Positions 25,547 through 35,584 are shown, counted from the first letter of the stretch. The stretch: 64,000 nucleotides of DNA from Gammaproteobacteria bacterium (GCA_021324305.1 JAJPJI010000019.1:1-64000); one strand, 5' to 3'. Numbers and translations: made by a program. Notes: generated by a model not told the origin, from the sequence alone.

Positions 25547-25936
25547 TTAAAGATTTTGCGCTATAAAGCCTATGTAAAGCAGGATCACGCCAAACATTAA
25601 GCCAAACAGGCTAAACAGGAAGGGGATGCGCTCAATATTCCTCGCTATTAGAATCTTCCATTGTTTGACAAAAATGACCCGGAAAATACCAATGAGTAAT
25701 ACACAGGCACCAACTAGGGTGATAAGAAGGTTCCAGCTGAGATCGAAACTATTCACGAATAATATGGACAAGCTGCCGAAAATGACTGGTAACACGCCTC
25801 CCATAATGTATCCTGTTTCTGATTTCACCATGTTTTTTGCCATTTCACGAGCGTCTTCAAGGTTAAACAAGATACCAAGCGATAAAAACAGTGAAACCAG
25901 ACCAAACCAGCGAGCAAATATCAGATAATTCATCAT
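25547..25936 (-). CDS. small four-helix membrane protein
   Basis: The product (about 129 residues from ATG 25936) has four hydrophobic helices: LIFARWFGLVSLFLSLGILF, then IMGGVLPVIFGSLSILFV, WNLLITLVGACVLLIGIF and FLFSLFGLMFGVILLYIG. Short charged loops separate them. No family is recognised with confidence. It is divergent from cyoA, sharing the intergenic region, but this gives no direct functional evidence. Two adjacent ATGs at 25936 and 25933 are possible starts; a frame to 25993 would add an odd hydrophobic leader. Confidence 0.6.
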   Translation of the reverse strand: MMNYLIFARWFGLVSLFLSLGILFNLEDAREMAKNMVKSETGYIMGGVLPVIFGSLSILFVNSFDLSWNLLITLVGACVLLIGIFRVIFVKQWKILIARNIERIPFLFSLFGLMFGVILLYIGFIAQNL

Positions 25937-26034
25937 AATGCTCAATTCCCTTTTAATAAAATAGTTTTCCAAAACTACTGAAAATAATAACATTAGATTA
26001 TACTGTTTGAAAGTAACCAGGTTAGGGTCTTATT

Positions 26035-27000
26035 ATGATCGCAAGGATGCGAAGAGTGTTTATCAATTCACATGGTTGTTCCTCAGCGCTAAAACTGCTG
26101 GCCAGATGTCTGCTGTTGCTGGCTGCCGGCATCACCATGCTTTCCATGACAGGCTGCCATGGGCATCTCGTTGGCATATTGAATCCCAAAGGCCTTGTCG
26201 CTTATGAAGAGCGCCGATTGTTCTTTGATACGCTGGCATTAATGCTTATTGTCGTGTTGCCGGTGATAGTCATGAGTTTTACTTTTGTCTATCACTATCA
26301 GGTGTCGCACCGTGTAAAAGAATACAAGCCAAACTGGAGCCATAGTATTTTTCTGGAATCACTCTGGTGGGGGATACCTTGTGTCATCATTCTGGTGCTT
26401 GCCATATTAACCTGGAAGAAAACCTATGAGCTGGACCCTTATAAGCAGATTGCGGGCTCAGGTCAGCCTCCCTTGCTGATCCAGGTGATTGCACTGCCCT
26501 GGAAATGGTTATTCATCTATCCGCAGCAGGATATTGCGGCCGTCAATTATCTTGTGCTCCCAAAAGACCAGCAGGTTGAATTCTGGATAACGGCGGACAA
26601 TGTGCCTATGAGTGCATTTTTTATTCCGCAATTAGGCAGCCAGATTTATACCATGGCAGGGATGCGTTCACGTCTGCATTTGCTAGCCAGTCAGACAGGT
26701 AATTACGATGGTATGAATACCCAATATAATGGCGCCGGATTTTCTGACATGCATTTTCCGGTACAGGTGGTAACGGCCGATGACATGCAGAAATGGATTG
26801 AGCAGACCAGAAAATCTTCCATCCGTTTGACGCCTGATGTCTATAATGAGCTGTTGAAACCGAGTATTGGCGACCAGCCAAAATATTTTTCAGGTGTCGC
26901 AGCAGATTTATTCAAAAATGTCATTGACGTTTACATGAACTCGCTTGGTACAGCGCATCCGCGGAATATTGATGGCAAATTTATTCAGTCAAAGGAATGA
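26035..27000 (+). CDS. cyoA: cytochrome bo quinol oxidase subunit II
   Basis: The 321-residue subunit has a lipoprotein signal (MLSMTGC, lipidated Cys) followed by two transmembrane helices and a periplasmic cupredoxin domain. Typical CyoA segments are visible: WSHSIFLESLWWGIPC and ALPWKWLFIYPQQ. As expected for a quinol oxidase, the Cu(A) ligands of cytochrome c oxidases are absent. It is part of the terminal oxidase that oxidises ubiquinol and pumps protons. The cyoB gene starts 9 bases downstream, so cyoABCD forms one operon. Confidence 0.95.
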   Translation: MIARMRRVFINSHGCSSALKLLARCLLLLAAGITMLSMTGCHGHLVGILNPKGLVAYEERRLFFDTLALMLIVVLPVIVMSFTFVYHYQVSHRVKEYKPNWSHSIFLESLWWGIPCVIILVLAILTWKKTYELDPYKQIAGSGQPPLLIQVIALPWKWLFIYPQQDIAAVNYLVLPKDQQVEFWITADNVPMSAFFIPQLGSQIYTMAGMRSRLHLLASQTGNYDGMNTQYNGAGFSDMHFPVQVVTADDMQKWIEQTRKSSIRLTPDVYNELLKPSIGDQPKYFSGVAADLFKNVIDVYMNSLGTAHPRNIDGKFIQSKE

Positions 27001-27009
27001 GGAATCGGA

Positions 27010-29010
27010 ATGTTCGCACAATTATTGTTTGGTAACTTGACTCTCGATGCAATCCCGTTTCACTCCGCAATTATCATGGGCGCCGGATTCTTTATGGTGC
27101 TGGTTGCGGCCACGGCAGTTTTCACAATCACCTATTATCGGAAGTGGTCTTATATCTGGCATGAATGGATTTGCTCGGTAGATCATAAAAAAATTGGCAT
27201 CATGTATTTGATGTTGTCAGGCCTCATGTTGTTGCGCGGATTTTCAGATGCTGTCCTGATGCGCTCGCAGCAGGCGATTGCGGCTGGAAACAATCTTGGC
27301 TATCTTCCGCCCGAGCATTATGACCAGATTTTTTCTGCTCACGGCGTGATCATGATATTTTTTGTCGCCATGCCAATGATGTTTGCATTGTTGAATATTG
27401 CCGTTCCATTGCAGATTGGCGCGCGTGATGTCGCTTATCCTTATCTGAATTCAGTGAGTTTTTGGCTGACGTTTGTGGGAGCAATGTTGTGTAATGCCTC
27501 ACTGGTAATCGGTGATTTTGCCAAGACTGGCTGGCTGGCCTATCCTCCGTTATCGGAGCTGTATTATAGTCCAGGCGTCGGAGTGGATTATTTTATCTGG
27601 TCGCTGCAAATATCCGGTGTGGGAACACTACTCGCTGGCATCAACTTTATTGCAACAATCATAAAAATGCGCTGCAAAGGCATGACCCTGATGCGCATGC
27701 CTGTGTTTGTCTGGTCGGCATTATGCTCCATGATTCTGGTCGCGCTGGCATTTCCCGTATTGACCGTCACCCTGGCATTATTATTCCTGGACCGCATGTT
27801 TGGCATGCATTTCTTTACCGATTTTGCCGGCGGGAATGTCATGATGTATATCAACCTCATCTGGGTGTGGGGACATCCTGAGGTATATATCCTGATTTTG
27901 CCGGCTTTTGGCGTGTTTTCTGAGGTGGTAGCAACGTTTAGCCAAAAAACATTGTTTGGCTATACCACGATGGTGTGGGCAATCGCCATCATTACCTTTT
28001 TGTCCTTTATCGTGTGGCTGCATCACTTCTTTACCATGGGCGCGGGTGCGGATGTAAATACGTTTTTTGGCATTGCGACCATGGTGATTGCGATCCCCAC
28101 CGGCGTCAAGGTATTCAACTGGCTGTTTACCATGTATCAGGGGCGCATCATACTGGCGACCCCTATGCTTTGGGTAACCGCATTTTTTACCACATTCGCG
28201 ATCGGCGGCATGACTGGCGTGATGATGGCGGTACCGCCAGTTGATTTTCAGGTACACAACAGCCTGTTTTTGGTCGCACATTTTCACAATGTCATTATCG
28301 GCGGTGTTCTGTTTGGATATTTTGCTGGCGTAATCTTCTGGTTCCCGAAAGCATTTGGTTTCCGGCTGGATGAAAAATGGGGGAAATGGGCATTTGTATT
28401 CTGGGTGGTAGGCTTTTATGTTGCATTCATGCCATTGTACGTGCTTGGATTAAACGGGTTCATGCGGCGCGTCAATCATTATACCGATACCATGTATCAG
28501 CCGTATTTTATCGTTGCCGCGATTGGTGCGGCGTTTATCATGATTGGAATTTTCCTGCAAATCGGTCAGGTGATTGTCAGCATAAAAAACCGTCATAAAT
28601 TGCGTGATGCGACTGGTGATCCCTGGAATGGGCGCACTCTGGAGTGGTCAGTCGCCTCTCCAGCTCCATTTTATAATTTCGCTGAGCTGCCTATTGTCGA
28701 CAGCCGCGATTATTTCTGGGAGTTCAAGCAGAAGCACCTTGCGGAAGGGCTTGTTCATCCAAAAACAATGGAGTTTCATCCCATCCATATGCCCAGGAAT
28801 ACGTCCGCAGGATTTATTATCGCCATGTTTGCAGGTATCGCAGGCTTTGCATTGATTTGGCACATGTGGATTCCCGGCATTATAGGCGTGACAGGAATGA
28901 TAGTGACAATGATCGCGCGCACGTTCGCGACGGATATCGATTATTATGTCGACACCGAGACAGTGAGAAAAACGGAGTTGGCCCATCTCAAGGAGATGAT
29001 CAATGCATAG
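27010..29010 (+). CDS. cyoB: cytochrome bo quinol oxidase subunit I
   Basis: At 666 residues this matches CyoB in length. It has the heme-copper oxidase core with about 15 membrane helices. Family marks are [21 protein letters not shown] near the start, [10 protein letters not shown] (low-spin heme His), [16 protein letters not shown] (His-Tyr cross-link region and Cu(B) His), [10 protein letters not shown] (the His-His Cu(B) pair) and [11 protein letters not shown] (the two heme-ligand His). It oxidises ubiquinol and reduces oxygen while pumping protons. The stop overlaps the cyoC start by 8 bases. Confidence 0.97.
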   Translation: MFAQLLFGNLTLDAIPFHSAIIMGAGFFMVLVAATAVFTITYYRKWSYIWHEWICSVDHKKIGIMYLMLSGLMLLRGFSDAVLMRSQQAIAAGNNLGYLPPEHYDQIFSAHGVIMIFFVAMPMMFALLNIAVPLQIGARDVAYPYLNSVSFWLTFVGAMLCNASLVIGDFAKTGWLAYPPLSELYYSPGVGVDYFIWSLQISGVGTLLAGINFIATIIKMRCKGMTLMRMPVFVWSALCSMILVALAFPVLTVTLALLFLDRMFGMHFFTDFAGGNVMMYINLIWVWGHPEVYILILPAFGVFSEVVATFSQKTLFGYTTMVWAIAIITFLSFIVWLHHFFTMGAGADVNTFFGIATMVIAIPTGVKVFNWLFTMYQGRIILATPMLWVTAFFTTFAIGGMTGVMMAVPPVDFQVHNSLFLVAHFHNVIIGGVLFGYFAGVIFWFPKAFGFRLDEKWGKWAFVFWVVGFYVAFMPLYVLGLNGFMRRVNHYTDTMYQPYFIVAAIGAAFIMIGIFLQIGQVIVSIKNRHKLRDATGDPWNGRTLEWSVASPAPFYNFAELPIVDSRDYFWEFKQKHLAEGLVHPKTMEFHPIHMPRNTSAGFIIAMFAGIAGFALIWHMWIPGIIGVTGMIVTMIARTFATDIDYYVDTETVRKTELAHLKEMINA

Positions 29011-29611
29011 TGAAGCAGTAATAAACGAACATGAACACCATCATCATCATGAAAGCGACTCAACCGATGTGTTTGGCTTCTGGCTGTATATCATGACTGA
29101 TTGCATCTTATTTGCCTGTCTGTTTGCAACCTTTCTTGTTTTAAACTATCCCGGATTGCCCGCTGGTCCCAGTCTGAAGACATATGTCAATTTGTCAGAT
29201 GTACTGATTGAGACTTTTTTCTTGCTGGCTTCCAATTTTACGTTTTGTCTGGCCATCCTGAGCCTGTATCAGACAAAAATACTCAGGGTTCAGTTCTGGC
29301 TCGCTGTTTCCTTTTTGTTAGGAGCGAGTTTCGTAGTGATGGAATTGAAGGAATTCATGCATCTTGCAAGCGAAGGGTTCCGCTGGGATGTGAATGCAAA
29401 AGCATCTTCCTTTTTTACGCTGGTAGGCACTCATGGATTTCATGTCAGCTGCGGATTGATATGGATTTTAATCATGATTATTCAAATACCGTTGCTGAAA
29501 GATGTGTATGTCGCCAGACGCCGCATGACTTATCTGGGTTTGTTCTGGAACTTTCTGGATATTGTCTGGATTTTTGTGTTTACCATTGTCTATCTGATGG
29601 GAGCGATGTAA
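29003..29611 (+). CDS. cyoC: cytochrome bo quinol oxidase subunit III
   Basis: The 202-residue subunit has five membrane helices and the typical CyoC segments [23 protein letters not shown] and [14 protein letters not shown]. The N-terminus carries a short His-rich stretch (EHEHHHHHE), also seen in some homologues. The stop codon runs directly into the ATG of cyoD (TAAATG), so translation is coupled. The subunit stabilises the core. Confidence 0.95.
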   Translation: MHSEAVINEHEHHHHHESDSTDVFGFWLYIMTDCILFACLFATFLVLNYPGLPAGPSLKTYVNLSDVLIETFFLLASNFTFCLAILSLYQTKILRVQFWLAVSFLLGASFVVMELKEFMHLASEGFRWDVNAKASSFFTLVGTHGFHVSCGLIWILIMIIQIPLLKDVYVARRRMTYLGLFWNFLDIVWIFVFTIVYLMGAM

Positions 29612-29953
29612 ATGCCTTATCATCATAAAGCAGGACAGCCTGATTATGGAACTGGCAAAAAAAATCTGGGAATTTATTTGACCGGATTGATTATCTGTTC
29701 GATTCTCACCCTGGCAGCATTTGGGACGGTAATGGCGAATGCGCTTACCAAATGGCAAACCTTTGCCATCATCTACTCAGCTGCCTGTATCCAGTTTCTG
29801 GTTCAGATAGTCTGTTTTCTTCGTCTGAATACGCAAACAGAGCAGGGCCGAATTAATGTCATGTCATTCATATTCACGGGTGTTATTCTCGGCTCCATTG
29901 TGGTCGGCTCGATATGGATCATGTGGAATTGCAATTTCAACATGATGTATTAA
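29612..29953 (+). CDS. cyoD: cytochrome bo quinol oxidase subunit IV
   Basis: The 113-residue protein has three membrane helices (LGIYLTGLIICSILTLAAFG, IYSAACIQFLVQIVCFLRL, FIFTGVILGSIVVGSIWIMW), the layout of CyoD. It is directly coupled to cyoC. The next downstream gene is on the opposite strand and no cyoE (heme O synthase) follows, so that gene must lie elsewhere. Confidence 0.92.
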   Translation: MPYHHKAGQPDYGTGKKNLGIYLTGLIICSILTLAAFGTVMANALTKWQTFAIIYSAACIQFLVQIVCFLRLNTQTEQGRINVMSFIFTGVILGSIVVGSIWIMWNCNFNMMY

Positions 29954-30061
29954 GACAAGGCAGTTGTGATATTCGTGGATAGCTTTTTATTGTTCCAGAT
30001 TCATGTCTTGCTATCCTCAGTGCTGAATGGGTTATTCAGAAAACGCGCGCATCAATCAATT

Positions 30062-30520
30062 TTATCCGGCAATGATTTTCAAATCGGCGGCTATGTAAGA
30101 TAGATATCGCGGGCCGATGTTTCTATTGCGCATTTTTGAAACCAGAGTTGAGCGATAGCGGGTTCCGCCAACACTGAACACGGGCTGGCCAATATGAAAT
30201 TGCTGTTGATCTAGGATATAAAGCACTATCTGGTCACCAGCTGCATTGGCAAACAGGAGATGACCCTCTATGTCATTATCAGCCAATTTCTCTGCGATTA
30301 TCCGGGTGCTTTCACCGGGATTGATTATTTGTGGATTGACGGTGAAATGATTATCCGGACGGCTGTCCGATATGCGTTCAAAATGCAATGCTTCACTGCC
30401 TGTATTGGTGAGTGTGATATAAAGAGTATTATTTTCATCTGCCGCTGGTTTTGCAAGAATCGGTGACATGCTGCAGAATGCGATGAATGTCACTATCAAT
30501 TTTAACATGCACGTCTTCAT
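30062..30520 (-). CDS. hypothetical secreted protein
   Basis: The product (about 152 residues from ATG 30520, preceded by GGGAG) has a signal peptide (MLKLIVTFIAFCSMSPILA). The mature protein looks like one beta-sandwich domain: LYITLTNTGSEALHFERI, then NPGESTRIIAEKL and HLLFANAAGDQIVLYIL, ending in a basic YLSYIAADLKIIAG. This resembles small Ig-like chaperone-adhesin or choice-of-anchor folds. I recognise no named family. It is probably periplasmic or surface exposed and stands alone. Confidence 0.6.
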   Translation of the reverse strand: MKTCMLKLIVTFIAFCSMSPILAKPAADENNTLYITLTNTGSEALHFERISDSRPDNHFTVNPQIINPGESTRIIAEKLADNDIEGHLLFANAAGDQIVLYILDQQQFHIGQPVFSVGGTRYRSTLVSKMRNRNIGPRYLSYIAADLKIIAG

Positions 30521-30737
30521 TTGGACTCCCGGATTCATCTGCGTCTTACTTAATCTGAGCTATGCACCAGGCATATGTCAAATGACAATTTCGTTTTTTA
30601 TCCGGCTGCTGACATGAACACTGCAATCCACACATGACTCGCCATAATTGGCCATAATTACTGTTCAAGATAAGCTTTTCCTGCGGATTATGATAAATTA
30701 ACCAGGATATATTTCAGGAATTTAACAGGATACCGCC

Positions 30738-31466
30738 ATGGAATGGTTAATGAGAAAAACGGGTTTTGCAGTATTCATTTATGTGCTTTCGTCAACAATA
30801 TATGGTTATACCGGGCATATGGAATTTTCCATTGCCGGCGGCGCCGCTTTGGATGATTTTGACAATTTGAAGCTGCTGGTTACGTCAACTGAAACTGACA
30901 CGCTGCATCAAACGAATGACAGCCGTTCAGCGTTTATCTCTACAATCGGTCTTGGTTATGATTTTCTGATGGGGCCGGATTACTCATGCCGTATCCATGA
31001 TATTTTAATTGGACTCAATTTGTATAATGTTAACCTTGATAACAAGGGAACAGTCTATCAGTTTGAAAACCCATCTTTAAATAATTATGACTATGATTTA
31101 CCGGTTTATACGACACGTCTGATGTTCGATGTCAAGGTTGCAGCGCCTGCCTGGCATGATTTGATGCCGTATCTGACGGCTGGAATCGGCATGTCATGGA
31201 ACCGTGCAAGCTATCAGGATTACCCGTCACCAGAATTTGTTGCGCCAATTACCCTGAATAGCCGCGAACAATTGAAATTTGCGTATGAAGCTGGGGTTGG
31301 TGTGAAATCACCGCTCACGCAAGCTGTTTCTGTCCATGCCGAATATCTGTATGCCAATCTTGGCCATGCAAGAACGTCAGCATATGGGAATACACAGGTT
31401 TTATCCGCCGTCTCTGTCCCACTGCATGTGAATTCATTTCTGATTGGCTTTGATTATATATTTTAA
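30738..31466 (+). CDS. outer-membrane beta-barrel protein
   Basis: The 242-residue precursor has an N-terminal hydrophobic signal and alternating amphipathic beta-strands with aromatic ends, finishing in a C-terminal Phe (SFLIGFDYIF), the usual end of a barrel recognised by the BAM complex. Strand-like pieces include MEFSIAGGAALDDF and YAYEAG-type segments. It resembles eight-stranded OmpA/OmpX or OmpW-type barrels. The GH17-like gene follows 25 bases later on the same strand. ATG 30738 follows AGGA at 7 bases. Confidence 0.75.
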   Translation: MEWLMRKTGFAVFIYVLSSTIYGYTGHMEFSIAGGAALDDFDNLKLLVTSTETDTLHQTNDSRSAFISTIGLGYDFLMGPDYSCRIHDILIGLNLYNVNLDNKGTVYQFENPSLNNYDYDLPVYTTRLMFDVKVAAPAWHDLMPYLTAGIGMSWNRASYQDYPSPEFVAPITLNSREQLKFAYEAGVGVKSPLTQAVSVHAEYLYANLGHARTSAYGNTQVLSAVSVPLHVNSFLIGFDYIF

Positions 31467-31491
31467 TTCACCTTTTTAAAGGAAGATTCAT

Positions 31492-33246
31492 ATGAACCAT
31501 GGTAAGACACTCATGCTTGGCAAGGCCGCTGCGTGTATTTTATTGGCATCGACAACCGCTTTCGCAGGCGGGCTGCCGCTTGAATTTAGTACGATACCTG
31601 TGATTGCCAATATGGTGAACCGCTCAACCCAGATTGTGACATTTACGCTGCATAATAAGACTGGTGTAGCATTGCCTCTGGTCATTGGAGGCATTGTACC
31701 GCCAGTTTCTGTTAGTGCGGTGACCCAGAACAATGATTGCACCTCGATATTACCTGCTGGTCAAAGCTGTAATCTGCGCTTATCAATCAGGCCGACAACG
31801 CCAGGTACGATTAACCAGACACTCAGCATCGATTACCATGGACGTTATCCGCTTACTGCACCAATTAATTTGACAGTGTCATCTGCTCTGGCGCAATCAG
31901 CGCGCTTGTCGCCATCTGTATTCCATTCTTCCGCATTTGTGGGTGTAGATTATGCACCTGGTCATTATCCCCAGGGCGACCCAAGAAATGATGAAGACGA
32001 AGCCAATGTTGTTCCTGAATTCAAGCAATTACAATTGGCTGGCTTTAATACCGTCCGCATGTATGAGGAACCTGGCAAAACCTGGATCGCGGCCATTAAC
32101 GCCGCCAATAACCAGGGTATGCAGGTTATCTACCAGCTGGGAACATGTCAGAGTGACCCGGTCACGCATAATTGCATCAATGGGCCGGGCACATTTGCAA
32201 GTGTGCTTGCGACGGAAATCACCCGGCTGCAAGGTGTTATTAATCAGGTTGGCAGTGCTACCTTTCAGAAAGTTGTTCCATTGATCCTGATAGGAAATGA
32301 AATCTATATTACGAATAGTCAGGACCAATCCAATCTGAGTGATTTGTTGTCTGCAGTCACGCAGGTGCGCGCAATAGCCGATCCACTGTCCATTCCCACC
32401 AGCATATCATTACAGGGTGATGTGTGGATTACTACAGATAAAAAAATCCAGTCAGATCTGAACACCCTGGTTAATGCGCTTTCGACCAATGCGCCAATCG
32501 GGGTGAACATTTATCCATTTCAATGGGTCGTGCCTGTCGCGCAGTCTGTCAATACATCGACATTGCATTCAATTAACTGGTATTTGTCAGGACTGAATTA
32601 TCCTAATAATCCATTATTCATTTCTGAGACAGGCTGGGCCACCGCTGGCAATTACAAGGTGGGTTCCAATGTCACGACAGGTGATATCAATACATCTGAA
32701 ACCTATTTCCCGCTGTTATATGCCTATACAGCCAATAAGTATTCAACCTTGGCTTTCATGGGTTTTGACACACCGACAAAAACCACCGATCCAAACCTGA
32801 CATCGGAAAATTTTTATGGTGTCTTCGATGATAAATGCAATCTGAAGGGTGGAAGCGCACCGCTTAATTTGCTGCCCAATACGTCTTATAACGGTTCACC
32901 CCAATGCTCGGACAGTAATGCAATTTTCACTTTCGCAGGAGGTTCCAGCAATGCACAGCCGCCGTTCAGTATCCAGTATGTGCATGGCGGCCTGACGTAT
33001 GTCGTCAATGTTCCGACGGCTGACAGAACGAATCAGGATTTAACCCCCTGGCCAACGATTACGTTATCAGCGGGTGATACGGTTACCCTGGTGTCAACCA
33101 GCAGTTCATGTACCAACACGGTTGCAACAATCAATTCCAGTCATTCTGGCGGGACGTGGACATCAACTTCGGGGACAGGTTCGGGCAATTGTTCAGGTGT
33201 GAACTGGGCAAACGGACAAACAGTATTCATGCCTAATCCGTATTAG
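31492..33246 (+). CDS. secreted glycoside hydrolase family 17-like beta-1,3-glucanase
   Basis: The 584-residue precursor has a signal peptide ending near TTAFAGG and an N-terminal Ig-like sandwich (about 30-125; SCNLRLSIRPTTPGT). A TIM-barrel domain follows with GH17 marks: FVGVDYAPGHYP, FNTVRMYEEP, ILIGNEIYI (acid/base Glu in GNE) and LFISETGWAT (nucleophile Glu). A C-terminal sandwich of about 100 residues is rich in Ser/Thr and may bind carbohydrate. It should cut beta-1,3-glucans, such as those of fungi, algae or amoebal cysts. The GH17 call rests on the two Glu motifs. It likely shares a transcript with the upstream barrel gene. Confidence 0.72.
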   Translation: MNHGKTLMLGKAAACILLASTTAFAGGLPLEFSTIPVIANMVNRSTQIVTFTLHNKTGVALPLVIGGIVPPVSVSAVTQNNDCTSILPAGQSCNLRLSIRPTTPGTINQTLSIDYHGRYPLTAPINLTVSSALAQSARLSPSVFHSSAFVGVDYAPGHYPQGDPRNDEDEANVVPEFKQLQLAGFNTVRMYEEPGKTWIAAINAANNQGMQVIYQLGTCQSDPVTHNCINGPGTFASVLATEITRLQGVINQVGSATFQKVVPLILIGNEIYITNSQDQSNLSDLLSAVTQVRAIADPLSIPTSISLQGDVWITTDKKIQSDLNTLVNALSTNAPIGVNIYPFQWVVPVAQSVNTSTLHSINWYLSGLNYPNNPLFISETGWATAGNYKVGSNVTTGDINTSETYFPLLYAYTANKYSTLAFMGFDTPTKTTDPNLTSENFYGVFDDKCNLKGGSAPLNLLPNTSYNGSPQCSDSNAIFTFAGGSSNAQPPFSIQYVHGGLTYVVNVPTADRTNQDLTPWPTITLSAGDTVTLVSTSSSCTNTVATINSSHSGGTWTSTSGTGSGNCSGVNWANGQTVFMPNPY

Positions 33247-33420
33247 GAAATGAGAGAATGTTCATGGTTGTGTGAGTATTCGCGAATGAGCCGCGCTCCA
33301 TTTAGGTATTGTCGTAAGCGCGAGGATTTCACGTCTAGACCAGGAAGCAGATTTTCTGACATCCCCATAATCTGCCCAGGAACCGATGATGCAATTGCTT
33401 AGATATAGCCGAACGCAGCT

Positions 33421-33822
33421 TCATTTGCTTTTCTTGCAGGTTTCCGAGCCGCTGTCCTTGCCTGACTGTGATATCCAGTCAGCCTGCAGGGATCCATCTG
33501 GTTTGATAGTGAAAATTTCCAGGCCGCTGATGTCCGAGCTTGTCAAACTCCAGTAGGAGGACGACAAGACGTTGGCCATGCCTGGATGAATCACGCCCGT
33601 ACCATACATGGAGGGATTGCCATCGCTGTCATCCCATTCCAGGGTATAGGTATCGCCGGTTTTGATGACAGACAAAGGCAAAGAAGAAGTATTATTTGAA
33701 GAATCGGTCCGTTGACAAGTGTAATTACCTGTCACATTTGTATTGACGGTTGTGTCTGCGTAAGCTGTCAGGGTGAGCAATGATAACGCAATGATTAAAA
33801 AAATATTGGTGGTGGTTTTCAT
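33421..33822 (-). CDS. small secreted protein, family A (copy 2)
   Basis: The 133-residue precursor has a signal peptide (MKTTTNIFLIIALSLLTLTAYA) and a mature domain with two Cys (YTCQRTD near the start; GSETCKKSK at the end). It is a paralogue of the protein at 20890-21312. ATG 33822 follows AAAGGAG. It is the second gene of a two-gene unit that repeats the organisation at 20.9-21.7 kb, showing that the whole pair was duplicated. Confidence 0.8.
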   Translation of the reverse strand: MKTTTNIFLIIALSLLTLTAYADTTVNTNVTGNYTCQRTDSSNNTSSLPLSVIKTGDTYTLEWDDSDGNPSMYGTGVIHPGMANVLSSSYWSLTSSDISGLEIFTIKPDGSLQADWISQSGKDSGSETCKKSK

Positions 33823-33875
33823 GGCAACTCCTTTCCGTGGGGCATCGTATTATGCCGGTAACGATTGATGAAACA

Positions 33876-34316
33876 TCAGGATGATTTTGTACAAACTTCT
33901 GTTCCCGATTTGCTTTTATTACTTTCCGCAAAAACGCCATCCAGAGACCCGTCAGGTTTCACAATAAAAAATTCAACATTGGTTGTGGCGGGTGTTTTTG
34001 GCTGCCAATAGATGTACGCAAATGCATTGTTGACACTCTTGCTTGGCATGCCTATGCCAAAACCATATGGGACAACATTATCTTTGGACGTGAGTGTCAC
34101 CTTGTAGTTACTCCCGGACTTTTTGATGGTGATTGTTTCTGATGAATCCGGAGGGTTGGATAATGGATCATGATAAGTGCAATTGTAAGTACCGGATATA
34201 TCAGGCATGGTTGATAGAGCGGCTGTCGGGGGGGTATCAGCATTAGCAGGAGTTGATAATGGCAAGACAAGCATGCACAGCATGGAGAACAACGTAACCT
34301 TGCAAAACGTGCGCAT
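33876..34316 (-). CDS. small secreted protein, family B (copy 2)
   Basis: The 146-residue precursor (ATG 34316, with AAGGAG at 6 bases) has a signal peptide ending near TPANA. The mature part starts MPDISGTYNCTYHD and ends GTEVCTKSS, the two-Cys frame of family B at 21327-21740. It lies 53 bases upstream of its family A partner. Both units are on the minus strand. No catalytic motif is seen. A frame to 34385 would add 23 residues lacking a start signal. Confidence 0.8.
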   Translation of the reverse strand: MRTFCKVTLFSMLCMLVLPLSTPANADTPPTAALSTMPDISGTYNCTYHDPLSNPPDSSETITIKKSGSNYKVTLTSKDNVVPYGFGIGMPSKSVNNAFAYIYWQPKTPATTNVEFFIVKPDGSLDGVFAESNKSKSGTEVCTKSS

Positions 34317-34664
34317 AAAGAACTCCTTCTCTTTACGTTTGACGAAGATAACCAGGTCTGGCCGGTGGCCACATGGATATGACATTATACATCAGTTCTG
34401 AGGCCTGTGATAAAATTTAATAATAATCATATAATTATAATCCGCATTATAGCATAAACCATGTTCGCGACAAATTCGGTAATAATTATTTTGATCTTCA
34501 TTATGGATCGACACACCCGCTTGGCGGTTCGCGATGACGAATGGGCAGCAAGCACTGAAATCATGCGTGATGATGATATTTCGCGACCTGGCTTCAATTT
34601 CAAACTGGTTTTGCTACAATTCGTTCAACACAAAACGAATAGTATATAACCAAAGGTAATTAAT
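34317..34664. other. gene-free AT-rich stretch upstream of the carrier gene
   Basis: The 348 bases between two divergent genes contain AT-rich segments likely to hold promoters, but I see no repeat, hairpin or clear -35/-10 pair. A 62-codon frame at 34461 is not supported. Confidence 0.5.
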
Positions 34665-35501
34665 ATGAGTCAGAATAGATCGCCGAACCAGGGTGCGGAG
34701 CAAGGTAAATTCAAGTCATTTTTCAAAACTTATATGGTAGGATTCATGGGCAGTAATGCCGCGCTGTTTGTTGGGCATCCCGCTGAGCGGTTAAAAGTCG
34801 CAGCCCAGATTAATTTGGGGGTGCCCGCTTATCAGGTCGTGAAACCCATTTTATCGAGCTTTTCAGCTCTCTACACTGGGTTTGTATCCTGTGTCTACAG
34901 ACAGAATGTCAAGCTGGTGTATCGGTCCATGATTATGAGCGAGATGCCGCACCGTGTGGATGATTTGGGGCTGAACTTTTTTTTCGGAACAGCGTTAAAA
35001 GCGCTTTTTGCCAGCAGTATTGATACGGCGTTTACGACTCCGCCTGAAAATATTAAAACATGGCAAATGAAGATGCCGCAGCAGACATCAATCCGCACAG
35101 CTGTCAGCCAGATTTATCAGGCGCGGGGCTTGCGCGGGTTTTTCTTTGGCATCGAGCCGACCATTTTCAAATCCTATCCAACATGGTTTTATTTGTTTCT
35201 CGGTTATCACGCAACGAAAGATAAAAGACAAAAGCAGGGTTTTTTATCTACCATTTTGTGGGCGACCTGTGCTTCCATACCCATTACCGCGATGACCAAT
35301 CCGCTTGACGTGATCAAGACACAAATGCAGGCATCGGCACATAAAAAATCAGACTCCATCCTGTCTGTTGGCAAGGAGCTGGTGCAAAAACATGGCCTTT
35401 TTTCTCTCGCTAGGGGATTTCCGTTTCGTCTTGTCCATAAGTCACTTGCTACCGCAACTGCTTATGCTGTCCTCGACATGAGTAGCAAATTAAGGTCATG
35501 A
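34665..35501 (+). CDS. mitochondrial carrier family (SLC25-like) protein, candidate effector
   Basis: The 278-residue protein has the threefold repeat of mitochondrial carriers. The P-x-(D/E)-x-x-(K/R) signature appears as HPAERLK (Pro39), PPENIK (Pro126) and NPLDVIK (Pro213), exactly 87 residues apart. Each is followed by a GLRGFFFGIEP- or ARGFPFR-type matrix motif, and six helices fit. Carriers of this family are otherwise eukaryotic; the known bacterial case is Legionella LncP, a secreted effector that reaches mitochondria. This protein most likely arose by gene transfer and could exchange nucleotides or other metabolites across the host mitochondrial inner membrane. No bacterial signal peptide is present. 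The ribosome-binding site is AAGG at 8 bases. Confidence 0.85.
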   Translation: MSQNRSPNQGAEQGKFKSFFKTYMVGFMGSNAALFVGHPAERLKVAAQINLGVPAYQVVKPILSSFSALYTGFVSCVYRQNVKLVYRSMIMSEMPHRVDDLGLNFFFGTALKALFASSIDTAFTTPPENIKTWQMKMPQQTSIRTAVSQIYQARGLRGFFFGIEPTIFKSYPTWFYLFLGYHATKDKRQKQGFLSTILWATCASIPITAMTNPLDVIKTQMQASAHKKSDSILSVGKELVQKHGLFSLARGFPFRLVHKSLATATAYAVLDMSSKLRS

Positions 35502-35584
35502 TGAAAAGTCTGCCAGGATAATCCCGTGGGCCTTAATGTTTGAAGACACTCTGTCTGCTATCTAAAATGGCAGGAATAAAAAAT

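Noticed and set aside
27781-28287. 168-codon frame antisense to cyoB
   Set aside because: It is His/Arg-rich junk opposite a highly conserved oxidase gene; a common shadow of membrane-protein codon use.
34461-34649. 62-codon frame upstream of the carrier gene
   Set aside because: No ribosome-binding site, an arbitrary hydrophobic start and a product without features; it lies in an AT-rich promoter region.
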